From assembly GCA_016714045.1 (NCBI GenBank), contig JADJNY010000004.1, positions 1-64,000 on the forward strand: DNA of 64,000 bases. The letters are read 5' to 3'. The position numbers were made by a program, and so were the translations under genes. A model generated the notes under the pieces. That model was not told the origin of the DNA, made no database searches, and saw only the letters and a program-made list of their open reading frames with translations. The stretch is from Planctomycetota bacterium. Lineage in GTDB: Bacteria > Planctomycetota > UBA1135 > GCA-002686595. This document shows, in pieces, positions 38,651 to 49,757 of this stretch. The first letter of the stretch is position 1, and each line of letters opens with the position of its first letter.

Positions 38651-41107
38651 CTACTGCGCCGTGCCTCGCAGGAGCACGTGGAACGGCTGCGGTGCGTTCC
38701 CGGCGTCGTGGTCGAGCTCCAGCGTCGCGTCGCGCTGCCCCGTCGCGGTGCGCGGGTCGAAGCGGACGCGGTACTGCACGTAGTTGCCGCCGAGCACGGC
38801 CGACGCGCCGAGACAGCTCGCGTTGACGGCCTGGCGCATGATGTCCGCCGTCACCGGGTGGAAGTTCAGGTCGATGTTGTCCATGCCGCCGCACAGGTGG
38901 CAGTAGCTCATGATCGTTCCCTGTGAGCACACGGTCGTACCCGTGCAGTTCGAATAGCACTGGTCGAGCGGCGGGCAGTACGCGTGCGTGTGGTTCGACC
39001 CGAAGTTGTGGCCGAGCTCGTGCGCGACGACGACGAAGTCCCACGTGAAGCTGCCCGGAGCGCCCGTCCACGTGCCCCAGTTCACATTGCCCGCGATGTT
39101 CGCACTGACGCCGAAACCGAAGCCTTGGCTGCAGAGCGCGTTCACGTATGCGACGCCGCCACCCAAGCTCGCGCCCGACAGGAAGTGGGCCAGGTTCGCG
39201 GACACCGGCCACGAGTTCGGCGCCCAGGCCGACACGAACTCGTTCAAGAGCGCGGACGGCGTGCCGCCCGAGTCCTGCGTCGTCCACGGATCCGCCGCGG
39301 TCGTGTGTACGCCGAGGTAGGCGATCGTGAGGACGGTCTGAACGTCCTCGAAGTACTGCGCGCTCACCGCGGCGATGAGCTGCGTGACATAGCTCGTGAT
39401 CCCCGGCGTCGAGCCGAACTTCTGGTAGAGCTGCCAGTCGGTCTCGAGCGCGAGACGACACTCGGCGACGTCCATCGAACCGGAGCTCGGCAGTCCGGCG
39501 CTGGGCACGGAGCCCACGGCCGGAGTGCTCGCCCCCGGGACGACCGGCGCGTCCTCGCACACGAAGGACGCCGGCGCGACGCCGAACGCGGCGAGCCCCT
39601 CGTCGCCCTCGACCGCGCGCAGCTCTCCGCCCGCGCCGCGCGCGATGTGCACGCGTCGCGGCGTCGGGCCCGGAAGCTCGACGAAGCCCTGCGGTCCGTC
39701 GGCGGTGAACGCGAGGAACACGCGCGAACCCGCCACCTCGAGCACGTTGCCGCTCCACAGCGACACGTCGCCGAGCTGCGTGCGCAGTCCGCCGGGCACG
39801 TCGGCGCCGTCGACGCGCAGCACCGCGTCGTCTGCGACCGGCAGCGGAAGGCGCTGGAGCTCGAGCGTGACCGCGCCGCGGCCGGGCAGCGGGAAACCGT
39901 GCAGGCTCGCGAGCGCGCGCTGGCGGAGCTCGCTCGCGAGCGCCGCATCGAAGGCGAGGGCGACGCCGGGCCCGGGCGTCGGGTTCGCGGCGACGATCGG
40001 CGATGGGAGCGCGAGCGCGGGATTACCTTGCGTGGTCACGAGCGCCGCCGGGACGAGCGACGCGGAGTCGACCGTGACGTCGAAGTCGTTCGCATGCGCA
40101 CCCGTGACGCGCGGGGCCGACACGTGCAACGCGTCGTCGCCCGCGTTCGTGACGCGCACGAGGGTGCCCGTGTTCGGTCCGGCGTTGAGGACCCGCGCGC
40201 CGAGGTCGACGAGCTCGTTCTCCACGAGCGCGTTCTCCATCCCCGTGGCGCCCTCGGTCGCGACGAACAGCGCAGGTCCGTTCGAATCGTCGTCGAGAAT
40301 CGTCACGAGGCGCGTGGAGGTCGCGCCGACGGCGGCGCCAGCCGAAGGCGACCCGATCGCGAGCAGGATCGTCTCGTCGATCTCCGCGGCCGCGTCGTCG
40401 ACCAGCGCGAGCGTCACGCTCTGCGTCGTACCGTCGAGGCTGCCCGCGGCGAACGTGACCGTCCGCGGCGTGATCGCCGCGTAGTCCGCGCCCGAGTCCG
40501 CCGAGCCCGTGCCCGCGTCCGTGACGACGAGGGCGACCGACGTCGCGAGGCTCGCTCCCGTGGCAAGGTCGAGGGCGACGCTCACGCTCACGCTGCCCGC
40601 GTCCTCGGCGAACACGCTGCCGATCGACGTGCTGAACTGAACGGTCGCCGTGTCCGCATCGGTGATCGACGACGTGAACGTGGACGGCGCCGCGATCGAG
40701 GCTCCTGTCGCGCTGCCGAGGCCGAGCACGACGGTCTCGCTCGCACCTTCGACGAGCGCGTCCGAGAGCGCGCTCAGCGCGACGAACTGCACGTCGCCAT
40801 CGACGGCGCCCGCGGGGAACGTCACAACGACGGGCGCGAAGGTCGCGTAGTCCGCGCCCGCGCCCGCCGTGCCCGTGCCGCGATCGGAGACGGTGACGGA
40901 GACGGGCTCTTCGAGCGCAACGAGCGTCGTGTGCAGGACGACCGCGATCGAGCTCGCGCCACCGTCCTCCCCCATCGCGGCTCCGCTCGCGGAGAACGCG
41001 AGCGTCGTCGGCGATCCACCGCCGCTCCCGCCACCGCCGCAACCCGCGAGGAAGCACCCCGCCGCCGCAAGCGCGGCAACGACGGCCCGATCACGCCGCG
41101 CGCCCAT
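38651..41107 (-). CDS. lipoprotein with Calx-beta repeats and reprolysin-like (M12B) metalloprotease domain
   Basis: 818 residues from ATG at 41107 (41149 is an alternative). Lipobox AAAGCFLAGC is followed by a Gly/Ser linker. Two Calx-beta-like repeats follow (VSVTVSDRGTGTAGAGADYA, TFAPVVVTFPAG; LVVTDAGTGSADSGADYAAI), then a choice-of-anchor-type beta domain (LVRVTNAGDDALHVS). The C-terminal metalloprotease has HELGHNFGSNH at 696-706 and a Met-turn in GTIMSYCHLCGG. Calx-beta domains usually bind calcium. Overall a surface-anchored zinc protease; substrate unknown. Confidence 0.85.
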   Translation of the reverse strand: MGARRDRAVVAALAAAGCFLAGCGGGGSGGGSPTTLAFSASGAAMGEDGGASSIAVVLHTTLVALEEPVSVTVSDRGTGTAGAGADYATFAPVVVTFPAGAVDGDVQFVALSALSDALVEGASETVVLGLGSATGASIAAPSTFTSSITDADTATVQFSTSIGSVFAEDAGSVSVSVALDLATGASLATSVALVVTDAGTGSADSGADYAAITPRTVTFAAGSLDGTTQSVTLALVDDAAAEIDETILLAIGSPSAGAAVGATSTRLVTILDDDSNGPALFVATEGATGMENALVENELVDLGARVLNAGPNTGTLVRVTNAGDDALHVSAPRVTGAHANDFDVTVDSASLVPAALVTTQGNPALALPSPIVAANPTPGPGVALAFDAALASELRQRALASLHGFPLPGRGAVTLELQRLPLPVADDAVLRVDGADVPGGLRTQLGDVSLWSGNVLEVAGSRVFLAFTADGPQGFVELPGPTPRRVHIARGAGGELRAVEGDEGLAAFGVAPASFVCEDAPVVPGASTPAVGSVPSAGLPSSGSMDVAECRLALETDWQLYQKFGSTPGITSYVTQLIAAVSAQYFEDVQTVLTIAYLGVHTTAADPWTTQDSGGTPSALLNEFVSAWAPNSWPVSANLAHFLSGASLGGGVAYVNALCSQGFGFGVSANIAGNVNWGTWTGAPGSFTWDFVVVAHELGHNFGSNHTHAYCPPLDQCYSNCTGTTVCSQGTIMSYCHLCGGMDNIDLNFHPVTADIMRQAVNASCLGASAVLGGNYVQYRVRFDPRTATGQRDATLELDHDAGNAPQPFHVLLRGTAQ

Positions 41108-41244
41108 CGCGGAACGTCCGATCCGAACGGACTTCGACCCCTGCCCCATCCCGCCGTGACGATCGGCCCGCGGAGGCGTGGATCTGAAAGGAAGTCGGCT
41201 TCCGCCGAACGCGGCACGCCGCGGACCTGGAGCGTGGCGTCGGC

Positions 41245-41440
41245 GCGCGCTTGCTTCCCGCGCGGGTCGAAGGCGCGCGAAGGCCTCACACGCTGGCCGA
41301 ACACGCCCGACGCCCTCCCGTGCGGGCCGAACGCGCGCGAAGGCTCTCGCGCGCAACGGCCTCCGGTGCGGGCCAAACACGCGCGAGGACCTCCCGCACG
41401 GGCCGGGCGCGCGCGACGGCCGGCGCGAGAGGAAGGAACG
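41245..41440. repeat. degenerate ~31-bp tandem repeats
   Basis: The motif GCGGGCCGAACGCGCGCGAA recurs with variation about six times between the protease gene start and the S9 peptidase stop. On the minus strand it would read as repeated R-P-A-R-E, but there is no sign that it is translated. I see no other feature in the 41108-41462 gap. Confidence 0.6.
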
Positions 41441-41462
41441 CGCGTCCAGCGAGGTCGTGGCG

Positions 41463-43508
41463 TCACTTCGCGCCCGACGCCGCGCCGCTCGCCGCCGGAG
41501 TCGCGCGAGGAGCGTCGAGGTGGGACTCGATCCACCCCATCCAGAGCTTCGTTCGCTCCCGCGCGTTCACGGGATCGCTCGAGCTGTGCGTGCGGCCTTG
41601 GAAGCCGATGAACTCCGTCTCGACGCCGTTGTCCTTGAGCGCGTGGTAGAGCGCGAACGACTGCGTCGGCGGCACACGGTAGTCCTCGAGGTTCGTGAGG
41701 ATGAGCGTCGGCGCGCGGATGTTCGTCGCGTACGTGATCGGCGACTGCGCGCGGTACGCGTCGGCGAACTCGCGCTTCCACGGCGAGCCGCCGAACGCGT
41801 GGCGGATGCCGACGTTTCCGTCGGCGAAGTTGTACATGTCGGTCCAGTCCGTCACCGCGGCGCCGGCGACGCCCGCGGTCCACTCGCTCGGGTACTTCCC
41901 GAGCAGCCACGTCGTCATGAAGCCGCCGTAGGACCAGCCCGTGACGAAGACGCGCTTCGAGTCGACGTACGCGCGCTTCTTCAGCTCGGCGACGCCCGCC
42001 ATGACGTCGCGGCCGGGACCTTCGCCGGCGTCGTCGAAGATCGCGTTCGCGTAGGCGTGGCCCAGGTTGTCGCTGCCGCGGTAGTTCGGGCTGAACACGA
42101 CCCAGCCCTTCGCGGCCATGAGCTGCGGGAGCATCGAAAAGCTCGTCTTCGACGCCGACGTCGGTCCGCCGTGGATCACGAGCACGAGCGGCCGCGGCGT
42201 CGACAGGTCCGCGGGCAGCGCGATCACGCCGTCGGCGTCGAAGCCGTCGTGCGTCTTCCACGTCACGCGCTCCATGCGCGCGAAGCGGCGTTCGTCCGCC
42301 CAGGCGTTGAGCTTCGTGAGCTGCTTCGGCTTCGCCGTCGCGGAGCTCATCACGTAGACCTCGGCCGGCCGGTCGGCGCGTGTCGCGGAGAACGCGATCG
42401 CGCCCGTCGCGGCGACCGTCACGTCGTAGCCGAACGCGCCCGAGACGACGAGGCCGTCGAGGTCGAGCGCGCGCGGCTTCCCGGCCGAGGGATCGATCGG
42501 CACGACCCAGAGCCCGACGGTGTCGCGCTCGTTGCAGGCCGTGAGGAACTCCTTCCCGTTCGGCATCCATTCCGTGCCGAAGACGTGGCGGTCGAGCTCG
42601 CGCGTCACGTTGCGTCCCGGACCGTCGGCGGCCGAGGCGAGGTAGTAGTCGGAGAGGAACTCGGGCTTCCCATCGCGCGGATAGCGGTAGAGCACCGCGG
42701 AGCCGTCGGGCGTGAACGTCGGCGCCGATTGGTAGCGCTCGACCGAGTTCAAGACCTGCGTCGCGCCGCTCTCGACGTCGAGGAGCAGGATGCGGCCGAG
42801 GTCGAGCTTGCCGGACTGGGGCGCGGGAACCTGCGTGAGCGCGATGCGCTTGCCGTCCGGCGACCACGCGAGCGTCGACGCGGGGCTCGAGGGCGGGAGC
42901 ACGAACTCGAGCGACCAAACGCCGCTCGTGATGCGCTTCGCCTGCTCGTCGGCGAGCGCCTGCGTCCACACGTGGCGCGAGCGCACGGCTTCCTTCAAGA
43001 AGAGGTCCTGGTCGCCGATGCGGAACGTGCCGACGTGGCGCTCCTCGCCCTCGCGCTTCGGCGCTTCGTCCTCGGCCGCGAACGCGATCGCGAGGCCGTC
43101 GGGGCGCCACGAGTAGTGCTCGACGCCCGTCGGCGAGTTCGTGAGTCGGCGCGCTTCACCGCCGCGCAGCGGGAGGAGCCACACCTGCGGCTCCTTCTGC
43201 GCGTCGGGTGCCACGAACGCGAGCGTGTTCCCGTCCGGGGACCAGCTTGGCTGCGAGACGCGCTTGCGGCCCTGCGTCAGCTCGCGCACCGCGCCGGTGG
43301 CGACGTCGACGGTGCAGAGCTGGGCTTCGTTCTCGTTGTCCGCGAAGTTCGCGCGCGAGGTGACGAACGCGACGGTCTTGCCGTCGGGCGCGATCTGGAC
43401 GCTGGAGACGCCGACGAGGAGGCGCAGGTCGTCGAGGGACGGAGGCTGCTGGGCGGCGGAGGCGGCGGCGAGGACGACGAGGGCGAGGGTGCGGAGGAGG
43501 GGGCGCAT
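41463..43508 (-). CDS. S9 family prolyl-oligopeptidase-like peptidase (1)
   Basis: 681 residues with signal peptide (LLRTLALVVLAAASAAQ). The N-terminal beta-propeller shows TolB/PD40-like blades (IAPDGKTVAFVTS, WSPDGNTLAFVA, FTPDGSAVLYR). The C-terminal alpha/beta-hydrolase domain has nucleophile Ser in VTGWSYGGFMT (near residue 526), Asp in NLEDYRVPP and His in GRTHSSSD. Predicted to cleave oligopeptides in the periplasm. Another S9 peptidase lies upstream in the same orientation, but the two share no obvious operon because the hairpin element lies between. Confidence 0.93.
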   Translation of the reverse strand: MRPLLRTLALVVLAAASAAQQPPSLDDLRLLVGVSSVQIAPDGKTVAFVTSRANFADNENEAQLCTVDVATGAVRELTQGRKRVSQPSWSPDGNTLAFVAPDAQKEPQVWLLPLRGGEARRLTNSPTGVEHYSWRPDGLAIAFAAEDEAPKREGEERHVGTFRIGDQDLFLKEAVRSRHVWTQALADEQAKRITSGVWSLEFVLPPSSPASTLAWSPDGKRIALTQVPAPQSGKLDLGRILLLDVESGATQVLNSVERYQSAPTFTPDGSAVLYRYPRDGKPEFLSDYYLASAADGPGRNVTRELDRHVFGTEWMPNGKEFLTACNERDTVGLWVVPIDPSAGKPRALDLDGLVVSGAFGYDVTVAATGAIAFSATRADRPAEVYVMSSATAKPKQLTKLNAWADERRFARMERVTWKTHDGFDADGVIALPADLSTPRPLVLVIHGGPTSASKTSFSMLPQLMAAKGWVVFSPNYRGSDNLGHAYANAIFDDAGEGPGRDVMAGVAELKKRAYVDSKRVFVTGWSYGGFMTTWLLGKYPSEWTAGVAGAAVTDWTDMYNFADGNVGIRHAFGGSPWKREFADAYRAQSPITYATNIRAPTLILTNLEDYRVPPTQSFALYHALKDNGVETEFIGFQGRTHSSSDPVNARERTKLWMGWIESHLDAPRATPAASGAASGAK

Positions 43509-43589
43509 GCGGGGAGGGTAGCGTCGTGGGGTGAGGCGGGGTGTCTCGGCTCCGTACTCTCCACTCGCGCGAGCGTGCAACGGGGGCGG

Positions 43590-43743
43590 GTCGATCGGGA
43601 GCGGTGCTGCCAGGTGGGACGACACGGGGAAAGGGGCGCAACGGAACACATTCGGATGCTCCGCATTCCGCACCCCGCGCAGGTCTGGGCCGGAGGACCG
43701 GCCCAGACCTGCGCGGGGTTCGACGTGCTCTCAGCAACGAGCG
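43590..43743 (-). ncRNA. dispersed hairpin element, copy 2
   Basis: Minus-strand copy located after the second S9 peptidase gene, which ends at 43921. The hairpin at 43672-43719 has 22 Watson-Crick pairs with the same UCCU loop in gene sense. Its variable mid-stem (GGTCTGG/CCAGACC) differs from the other copies at both arms. The conserved tail includes GTGTTCCGTTGCGCCCC. The remaining part of the 43509-43920 gap has no gene that I can support. Confidence 0.6.
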
Positions 43744-43920
43744 CGGCACGGTGAGCGGGCGTGGACGGCGCGAGCACGTTCGGAGGGCGTTGCTCAGCGA
43801 CGAGCGGAGGGCTGCAATCCGGGCGACGAGGGAGAGACGATTGCGCCGCGAGGACGGTTCGAGAGTTGTTGTTCCGCGACGGGCGGGAAGGAGGGGCGCG
43901 CCGTGCGGTGGTTCGGCGGT

Positions 43921-45981
43921 TCAGTGGCCTTCCTTTGCGACCGCGGGTTCGCCGCCGTGGAGCTCGAACCACTTCAGGATGTGCAGCACCTTCGCGATCA
44001 GGTGGGTCGGGCGGTTCGCAAGGCCGTGGGAGGCGTCGGGGATGCGCACGAGCGCCGTGTCGACGTTGCGCAGCTTGAGCGCGGCGTAGTACTCCTCGGC
44101 CTGCGAGATCGGCGTGCGCCAGTCCTGCTCGCCGGTGAGCAGCATCGTCGGCGTCTTGACGTTGCCGACGAGCGAAAGGGGCGAGCGCCGGTAGTACTCC
44201 TCGGGCTTCTCCCACGGCATCGCGGAGAACCAGTACTTGACGAAGTACGGCGTCTCGTCCGCGGTGAGCGCGTGGCTCGTCCAATCGATCACGGGCTTGG
44301 CGGACACGGCCGCAGCGAAGCGCTGGTTCTTGCCGACGATCCACGCGGTCAGCACGCCTCCACCGCTGCCGCCCGTGACGTACATCCGCTTCTCGTCGAC
44401 GAAGCCGCGCGCGAGCAGCGCGTCGACGCACGACATCAGGTCGTCGTAGTCGTTCCCCGGGTAGGCGTGGTGGATCAGGTTGCCGAACTCCTCGCCGTAG
44501 CCCGTGCTGCCGCGCGGGTTGCAATAGAGGACGACGTAGCCGCGCGCGGCGAACGCCTGGTACTCGTAGCTGAAGCGCGTCCCGTAGTCGGCGAACGGCC
44601 CGCCGTGGATCTCGAGGATCATCGGGTAGCGCTTCGTCGCGTCGAAGCCCGGCGGCGTCACGTACCACGCCTGCACCTCGCGCCCGTCGTGCGCGGACTT
44701 CGCGAGGAGCTCCTTCACCTCGCCGGAGACGCGCTGCGCCGCGACGTCCGCGTTCAACGCGGTCACGACGCGCGGCTTGCCGCCCGGCGGGAGGACGGAC
44801 ACCTCCGCGGGCCGGTCCGTCGTCGTGTGGGTGAACGCGATCGTCCCGTCGCGCGCGACGCTGAACGATCCCGACGCGTATGGCCGTCCGATGTCCGTGC
44901 CGCCGACGTCGAGCGCGAGCGGCTCGAACGACCCGTCCATCGAAAGCCGTCCGACACGCGTCGCGCCGCGGCTCGTGACCATCGCGAGGAGCGAGCGCCC
45001 GTCCTCGCTCCACCACGCGCCCTGCACGTCGCGATCGAGGTTCGCCGAGATCGCACGCGCCGCGCCGCCCTCGAAGGGCACGACGTACGCGCGCGTGACC
45101 TGGTAGCCCTGCTTGCGGTCGTCGAAGCCCGTGTACGCGACGAGCTTCCCGTCCGGCGACACGACGGGCGCGTCGTCCGGGCCGCGACGGTCCGTGAGCG
45201 CGCGCAACTTCCCGTCGGCGAGCGTGACGGCCCACACCTCCGTGTCCAGAGGTTCGAGGTCCGCGTCCGCGCGCCGGTTCGACGCGAAGACGAGCGCCTT
45301 GCCGTCCGGCGTCCACGACGGCGCACCGCGCACGTCGAACGCACCGCTCGTGAGCGCGCGCGGGCTACCGCCCTCCGCCGGGACGACGAAGAGCTGCGCG
45401 TGCCCTTGCCGCAGGTAGCCCTCGCCGTCCGCGCGGTACTTCACGGCCGTGATCACCCTCGCGGGCGGCGCCCACTGCGCGCCCTCGGGCGCGCGCGGCA
45501 TCGCGACGAACGGCTCCGTCTCTTCCGCGACGAACGCGGTGTACGCGATCCACTTCCCGTCGGGCGACCACGCGATCGCGCCGGGGCCCTCGGAGAGGTT
45601 CGTGAGGCGCGCCGTCTGTCCGCTGTCCATCCAGCGCACCCACAGCTGAGCGGAGCCGCCTTCGCTCGACACGTACGCGATGCGCCCGCCGTCCGGCGAC
45701 CAGCGCGGCATCCCGTCCGAGCGCGGTCCCGTCGTCAGCGGCCGCAGGTCCGTGCCATCGCTCCGCACGATCCACAGGTTGCGCCGCCAGCGGTCCTCGC
45801 GCTCGTCGGCCCACGAGCGCACGAAGACCACTCGCGCGCCGTCGGGCGCGATCTGCGGATCGTCGGCGAGCTCGTAGCGGAAGAGGTCCGCGGCCTCGAC
45901 GGACGTGCGGACGACGGTGGTCGCGTCGGACGCGGACGGCGCGAGGAGCGGGACGAGGAGCGCGAGCGGCAGGGTCGGCAT
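43921..45981 (-). CDS. S9 family prolyl-oligopeptidase-like peptidase (2)
   Basis: 686 residues with signal peptide (LPLALLVPLLAPSASDA). Propeller blades are visible as IAPDGARVVFVRS, WSPDGGRIAYVSS, WSPDGKWIAYTA and VSPDGKLVAYTG. The hydrolase domain has IHGGPFADYG, nucleophile Ser in VTGGSGGGVLTAW (near residue 538), Asp in GEQDWRTPIS and His in PDASHGLANRP. Probably periplasmic. It is similar in layout to the neighbouring S9 gene but diverged, so the duplication is old. Confidence 0.93.
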   Translation of the reverse strand: MPTLPLALLVPLLAPSASDATTVVRTSVEAADLFRYELADDPQIAPDGARVVFVRSWADEREDRWRRNLWIVRSDGTDLRPLTTGPRSDGMPRWSPDGGRIAYVSSEGGSAQLWVRWMDSGQTARLTNLSEGPGAIAWSPDGKWIAYTAFVAEETEPFVAMPRAPEGAQWAPPARVITAVKYRADGEGYLRQGHAQLFVVPAEGGSPRALTSGAFDVRGAPSWTPDGKALVFASNRRADADLEPLDTEVWAVTLADGKLRALTDRRGPDDAPVVSPDGKLVAYTGFDDRKQGYQVTRAYVVPFEGGAARAISANLDRDVQGAWWSEDGRSLLAMVTSRGATRVGRLSMDGSFEPLALDVGGTDIGRPYASGSFSVARDGTIAFTHTTTDRPAEVSVLPPGGKPRVVTALNADVAAQRVSGEVKELLAKSAHDGREVQAWYVTPPGFDATKRYPMILEIHGGPFADYGTRFSYEYQAFAARGYVVLYCNPRGSTGYGEEFGNLIHHAYPGNDYDDLMSCVDALLARGFVDEKRMYVTGGSGGGVLTAWIVGKNQRFAAAVSAKPVIDWTSHALTADETPYFVKYWFSAMPWEKPEEYYRRSPLSLVGNVKTPTMLLTGEQDWRTPISQAEEYYAALKLRNVDTALVRIPDASHGLANRPTHLIAKVLHILKWFELHGGEPAVAKEGH

Positions 45982-46235
45982 GGGGACGTCTCCGTGAGCG
46001 CCGATTCGGCGCGCGCGAACGGTAGTCGATGCCCGCGGAGCGCGCCACGCGGAGCCAGCTCGGCGGACACGGGGGCGGGAGCGCGCGGTACGCTCTGGGC
46101 TCGCGCGCCGCGCGATCCCACAGACGTCGGACGCGCAGTCGCACGGCGCGCGCTGGTCGCGATCCCGCTCGGCACACGCTCCTGCCTCCTACACGCTCAC
46201 CCGGCACGCCGGTGCCTCCCCCACGCAGCTGATCG

Positions 46236-49200
46236 ATGCGCCACGACCTCCGCTCCCACCTCGCGCTCCTTCTCGCGTGCACGTTCTCCGTGCCGCCGCT
46301 CGCCGCCGCGCCGCAGGCCGTGGCGCCCGGTGCGAAGAGCGCGGAGGCAGCGCCCGCGTCGCGCGCGCGCGCGGCCGCGCACCTCGCCGCGGCGCGCAAG
46401 GCGCTCGCCAACGGCAAACCGGAGCAGGCGTTCGTGCCTTTGAGGCTCGCGCTCGACGCCGACCCCGAGTCGCTCGAGGTCCTCGCGCTCTTCGTCGACG
46501 CGTGCGCGAACGACGAGGACGCGCGCACGTTCTGGCTGCACGAGCTCGCGCGCGCCGCCACCGGCGCCGGCGGCGAGCTCGCGCTCGACTCGGCGGCGAA
46601 GAAGCGCTTCGGCACGAACGATCCGCGCCCGCTCCAGCTCGCGCCGGCGCGCGCGGCCGCGGTCGAGGAGCTCGTCCGCTTCGCGCGCGACCGCGAGAAG
46701 CAGGCCGCGTCGAAGCCCGAGAGCGCGCTCGTCGCGCTCTTCGCGCGCCGCCTCGCGGCGGAGATCGCGCGCGGTTCGCCGGCGCTCGTCGCGGCCCACG
46801 CAGCGGACCTTTCACCGCGCCTCGCCGCGCCCGACGCGCTCCCCGCGCAGGTCGTGCGCGCGGTGGAGACGTTCGGCGGCAACGCGCAACGCGCCGGGCG
46901 GACGAAGGACGCGATCGAGGCGGCGCGCATCCTCGCGGGGCTCGCCGTGCAGGTCGGATGGGAGAAGGACCTGCAAGGCCCGAAGCCCGCGGGCCTCGGC
47001 GGCCTCGCGAAGTCCGCGCAGGAACTCCTCGGCAAGGCGCGCGCGCAGCTCGCGAGCAAGGCGGAGCGCCCGTGGACCGTCGACGAGCTCGAAGCGCTCG
47101 ACGCGGACCAGGCCGAGGCCTTCACGCGCGCGCACGACTCGTTCGGCAACCCCGGCATCGCCGTGAGCCCGAAGGGTTGGTACCGCGTCGAAACCGACTG
47201 CGGTCACGCGACGCTGCTCGGCGTCGCGAAGACGATCGAGCCGCACCATCAGCGCCTCGCGCGCTGGTACGGCACGGACCCGTTCGTCGGCAAGCCGGGC
47301 CTCGTGCGCATCGTGCCCGAGGCGACGGGCCTCGAGGCCGAGGGCGCGCCGTTCTGGTGGGCCGGCGGCTTCCAAGGCGGCGACACGACGACGCTGCGCT
47401 TCTCGTGCGGCGGCGGCGCGCCGACGATCGAAGGCCTTGGGCACGGGCTCGTGCACGAGCTCACGCACCGCTTCGACGGCGCGCTCTTCCCGGGCATCCC
47501 GGCGTGGCTCGCGGAGGGCAAGGCCGTCTGGACCGGCGCCGCGTACGGCGATTCGAACGCGGAGGCGTTCGTCGAAGCCTACGCATCGCTGGGCACGATC
47601 GAGGCCGCGTACATCAAGGGCTACGGCGACCCGACGAAGCTCCTGCAGCTCGTCGAGGGCACGATCGACGACTACCGCGACAACTACGTCGCGGGGAACG
47701 CGCTCTACGTCTACCTGCGCTCGCGCAAGGACGCGACCGGCCGTGTCCTCTTCCGCGACGCGCTGCTCGACTTCCAGAAGGGCGCGCGCACGGCGAAGAA
47801 GGCGAAGGAGCACTTCCTCGCGTCGTTCTGCGACGGACGCGACGGTCGGCCGAAGTCCTTCGACGACTTCTGCGCCGACTGGACGCCGTGGGTCGCGGGC
47901 TTCTACTGGCAAGCGCGGAAGCCGTGGGCGCTCGAGTTCACCGAGGACGTCGGCGGCGCCGACTCGCCGCCCGTGCTCGACGAGCCCGTCTGGGTGTGGT
48001 CGCGCAATCGCGCCGAGCCGCGCTTCGGCCAGGAACAGGCCGTGCTCGCCGCGCGGCTTTTCCTGCGCGCGGGCGAGCGCGCGAACGCGATCGCCGCGTA
48101 CGTGTGGGCGCTCGCCGTCGACGGGCGCCGGCCGATGGACGAGCTCGACCTCGCCGACGCGCTCGATCGCGAGAACAGGAAGGACGCGGCGTGGTGCTTG
48201 CGCGCCGAGCTCGACTCCATCGCCGGCGCGCGCGACGGCGCTCCGCCGTTCCAATCCGCGCTGCCGCGCACGTTCGCGCTGGTCGAAGCGCTCGGTGCCG
48301 CGTCGAGCGACGCCGCGAAGCGCGCACTCCCCCGCACGGCGGGCGCCTTGCGCGCGGACCGCGAGCGTGTCGCGCGCCACCTCGGGCTCGCGGAGCTCCC
48401 GCCGCTCCCGCCCGTCGACACGGACGCCCCGTCGGTCGTGTTCGACGGCCCGCCGAGCCCGCTCGCGCGCGACGGATGGACCGAATCGGGCCTCACCGGC
48501 TACGAAGAGCGCCGCGCGAAGGGCCGTCACCACGTCGACGAGGACGGATACCTCGTGGTCGGGCTCGACAAGCCCAAACCGCGCGCGACGAGCACCGGCG
48601 AGGGCATCGCGGCCGTCGATCGCGCGGCGGCGCAGGTCGACTGCTTCGGGCTCGCGCCGGAGTGGGTCGCGTCCGGCCACTGGCGCCTCGACTGCCGCGT
48701 GCGCTTCCTGACGAGCTTCGTCAGCGGCGCCGTGATCCTGGGGTACCGCGAGCGCGACGACAACGTGCGCTTCGGCTTCAGCGCGTGCGACTTCGCGTAC
48801 TCGATCGGAGCGAGCGAGAAGCAGGAGCACGGCTTCGAGAGCGTCGGTTGCTGGCTCGGCGGCCTGCGCGACCGCGACGGCGGCTTGATCGGCGGCAACG
48901 CGGGCAGCGCTCAGTTCGACGCGCCGCGCTCGAACTTCTGGCTGTCGCTCGTCGTCGACGGGGCCCGTCGTGCGCGCGTTCGTCGAAGGGAAGCAGGTCG
49001 CGCAGTACGTCGTCGTCGACGGAGCCTCGATCGAGGGCCGCATCGGCTTCGCGACGAGCATGGGCGTGATGCGCATCGAGGACGCGCGGCTCGTGCGCCT
49101 CGATCGCAGCCGCCTCGCGCCCGCGGCGGGCCGCGAAGCGCGCGCGTTCGACCTCGACGCCGCGACGTCGCTCCCGCCGTGGGATGCGGTCAACGCGCCG

Positions 49201-49737
49201 AGCCGCGGGCTGCCGCTGCACGACCAGGGGACGCTGCTCGTCTTCGTGCCGGCCCCCGACGCGCCGCTCGCGACGGACCTGGAGCAAGCTTCGTTCGTGC
49301 AGCGCGCGACGCGGGCCCTGCGCGACGTTTCGGTCCTTCTGCGCCGCGAGCAGCCGACGCAGCCGGTCGTCGTCGCGCTCCCGTCCGCCGTCGACGCGTC
49401 CGTACGAGCGAGCATCGAGAAGGAAGCGCGCGCCACGCTCGGCGAGCGCATCGTCGTGCGCGCGCACGGGCTCGCTGCGCCGAGCGCGGCCGCGGACGCG
49501 GAGGACGCCCCAAAAGCGGAGCCCGGCGCGGCTCCGGCGCCGAAGAGCCCGTCGCGCGCGCGCTCCGTCTGGCTCGCCTTCGTGGACCAGGCCGGCACGG
49601 TGCGCGCGAGCGCGCGCATCGTGGGCGCGAAGACCGCGGACGATGTCTTCCTGCGCTGGCTGCGCGTCTTCCGCGAACACGGGCGGCCCGAACGCGAGCT
49701 GCCGGCGTTCGAACGTCCCAAGGAAGCCGGGCGCTGA
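46236..49737 (+). pseudogene. large secreted HExxH-type protein, single frameshift
   Basis: Start ATG at 46236 with signal peptide (LALLLACTFSVPPLAAA). A helical N-terminal region of ~300 residues is followed by a gluzincin-like motif HELTH at 407-411 (GLVHELTHRFDG) with PAWLAEGKAVW just after. A beta-rich C-terminal part follows (GYLVVGLDKPKPRATST, HWRLDCRVRFLTSFV). At 48955-48965 the frame changes: VVDG continues as PVVRAFVEGKQVAQYVVVDG in the next frame, explained by one extra G in a GGGG run. The second half then runs to the stop at 49737. Intact length would be about 1,166 residues. Family not named; DUF1570-like peptidases have similar motifs. Confidence 0.75.
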
Positions 49738-49757
49738 CGACCGCGCGCGCTTCGCGC

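Noticed and set aside
43786..43890. Possible fourth copy of the hairpin element
   Set aside because: Only a short TGCTCAGCGACGAGCG similarity; the hairpin and tail are absent.
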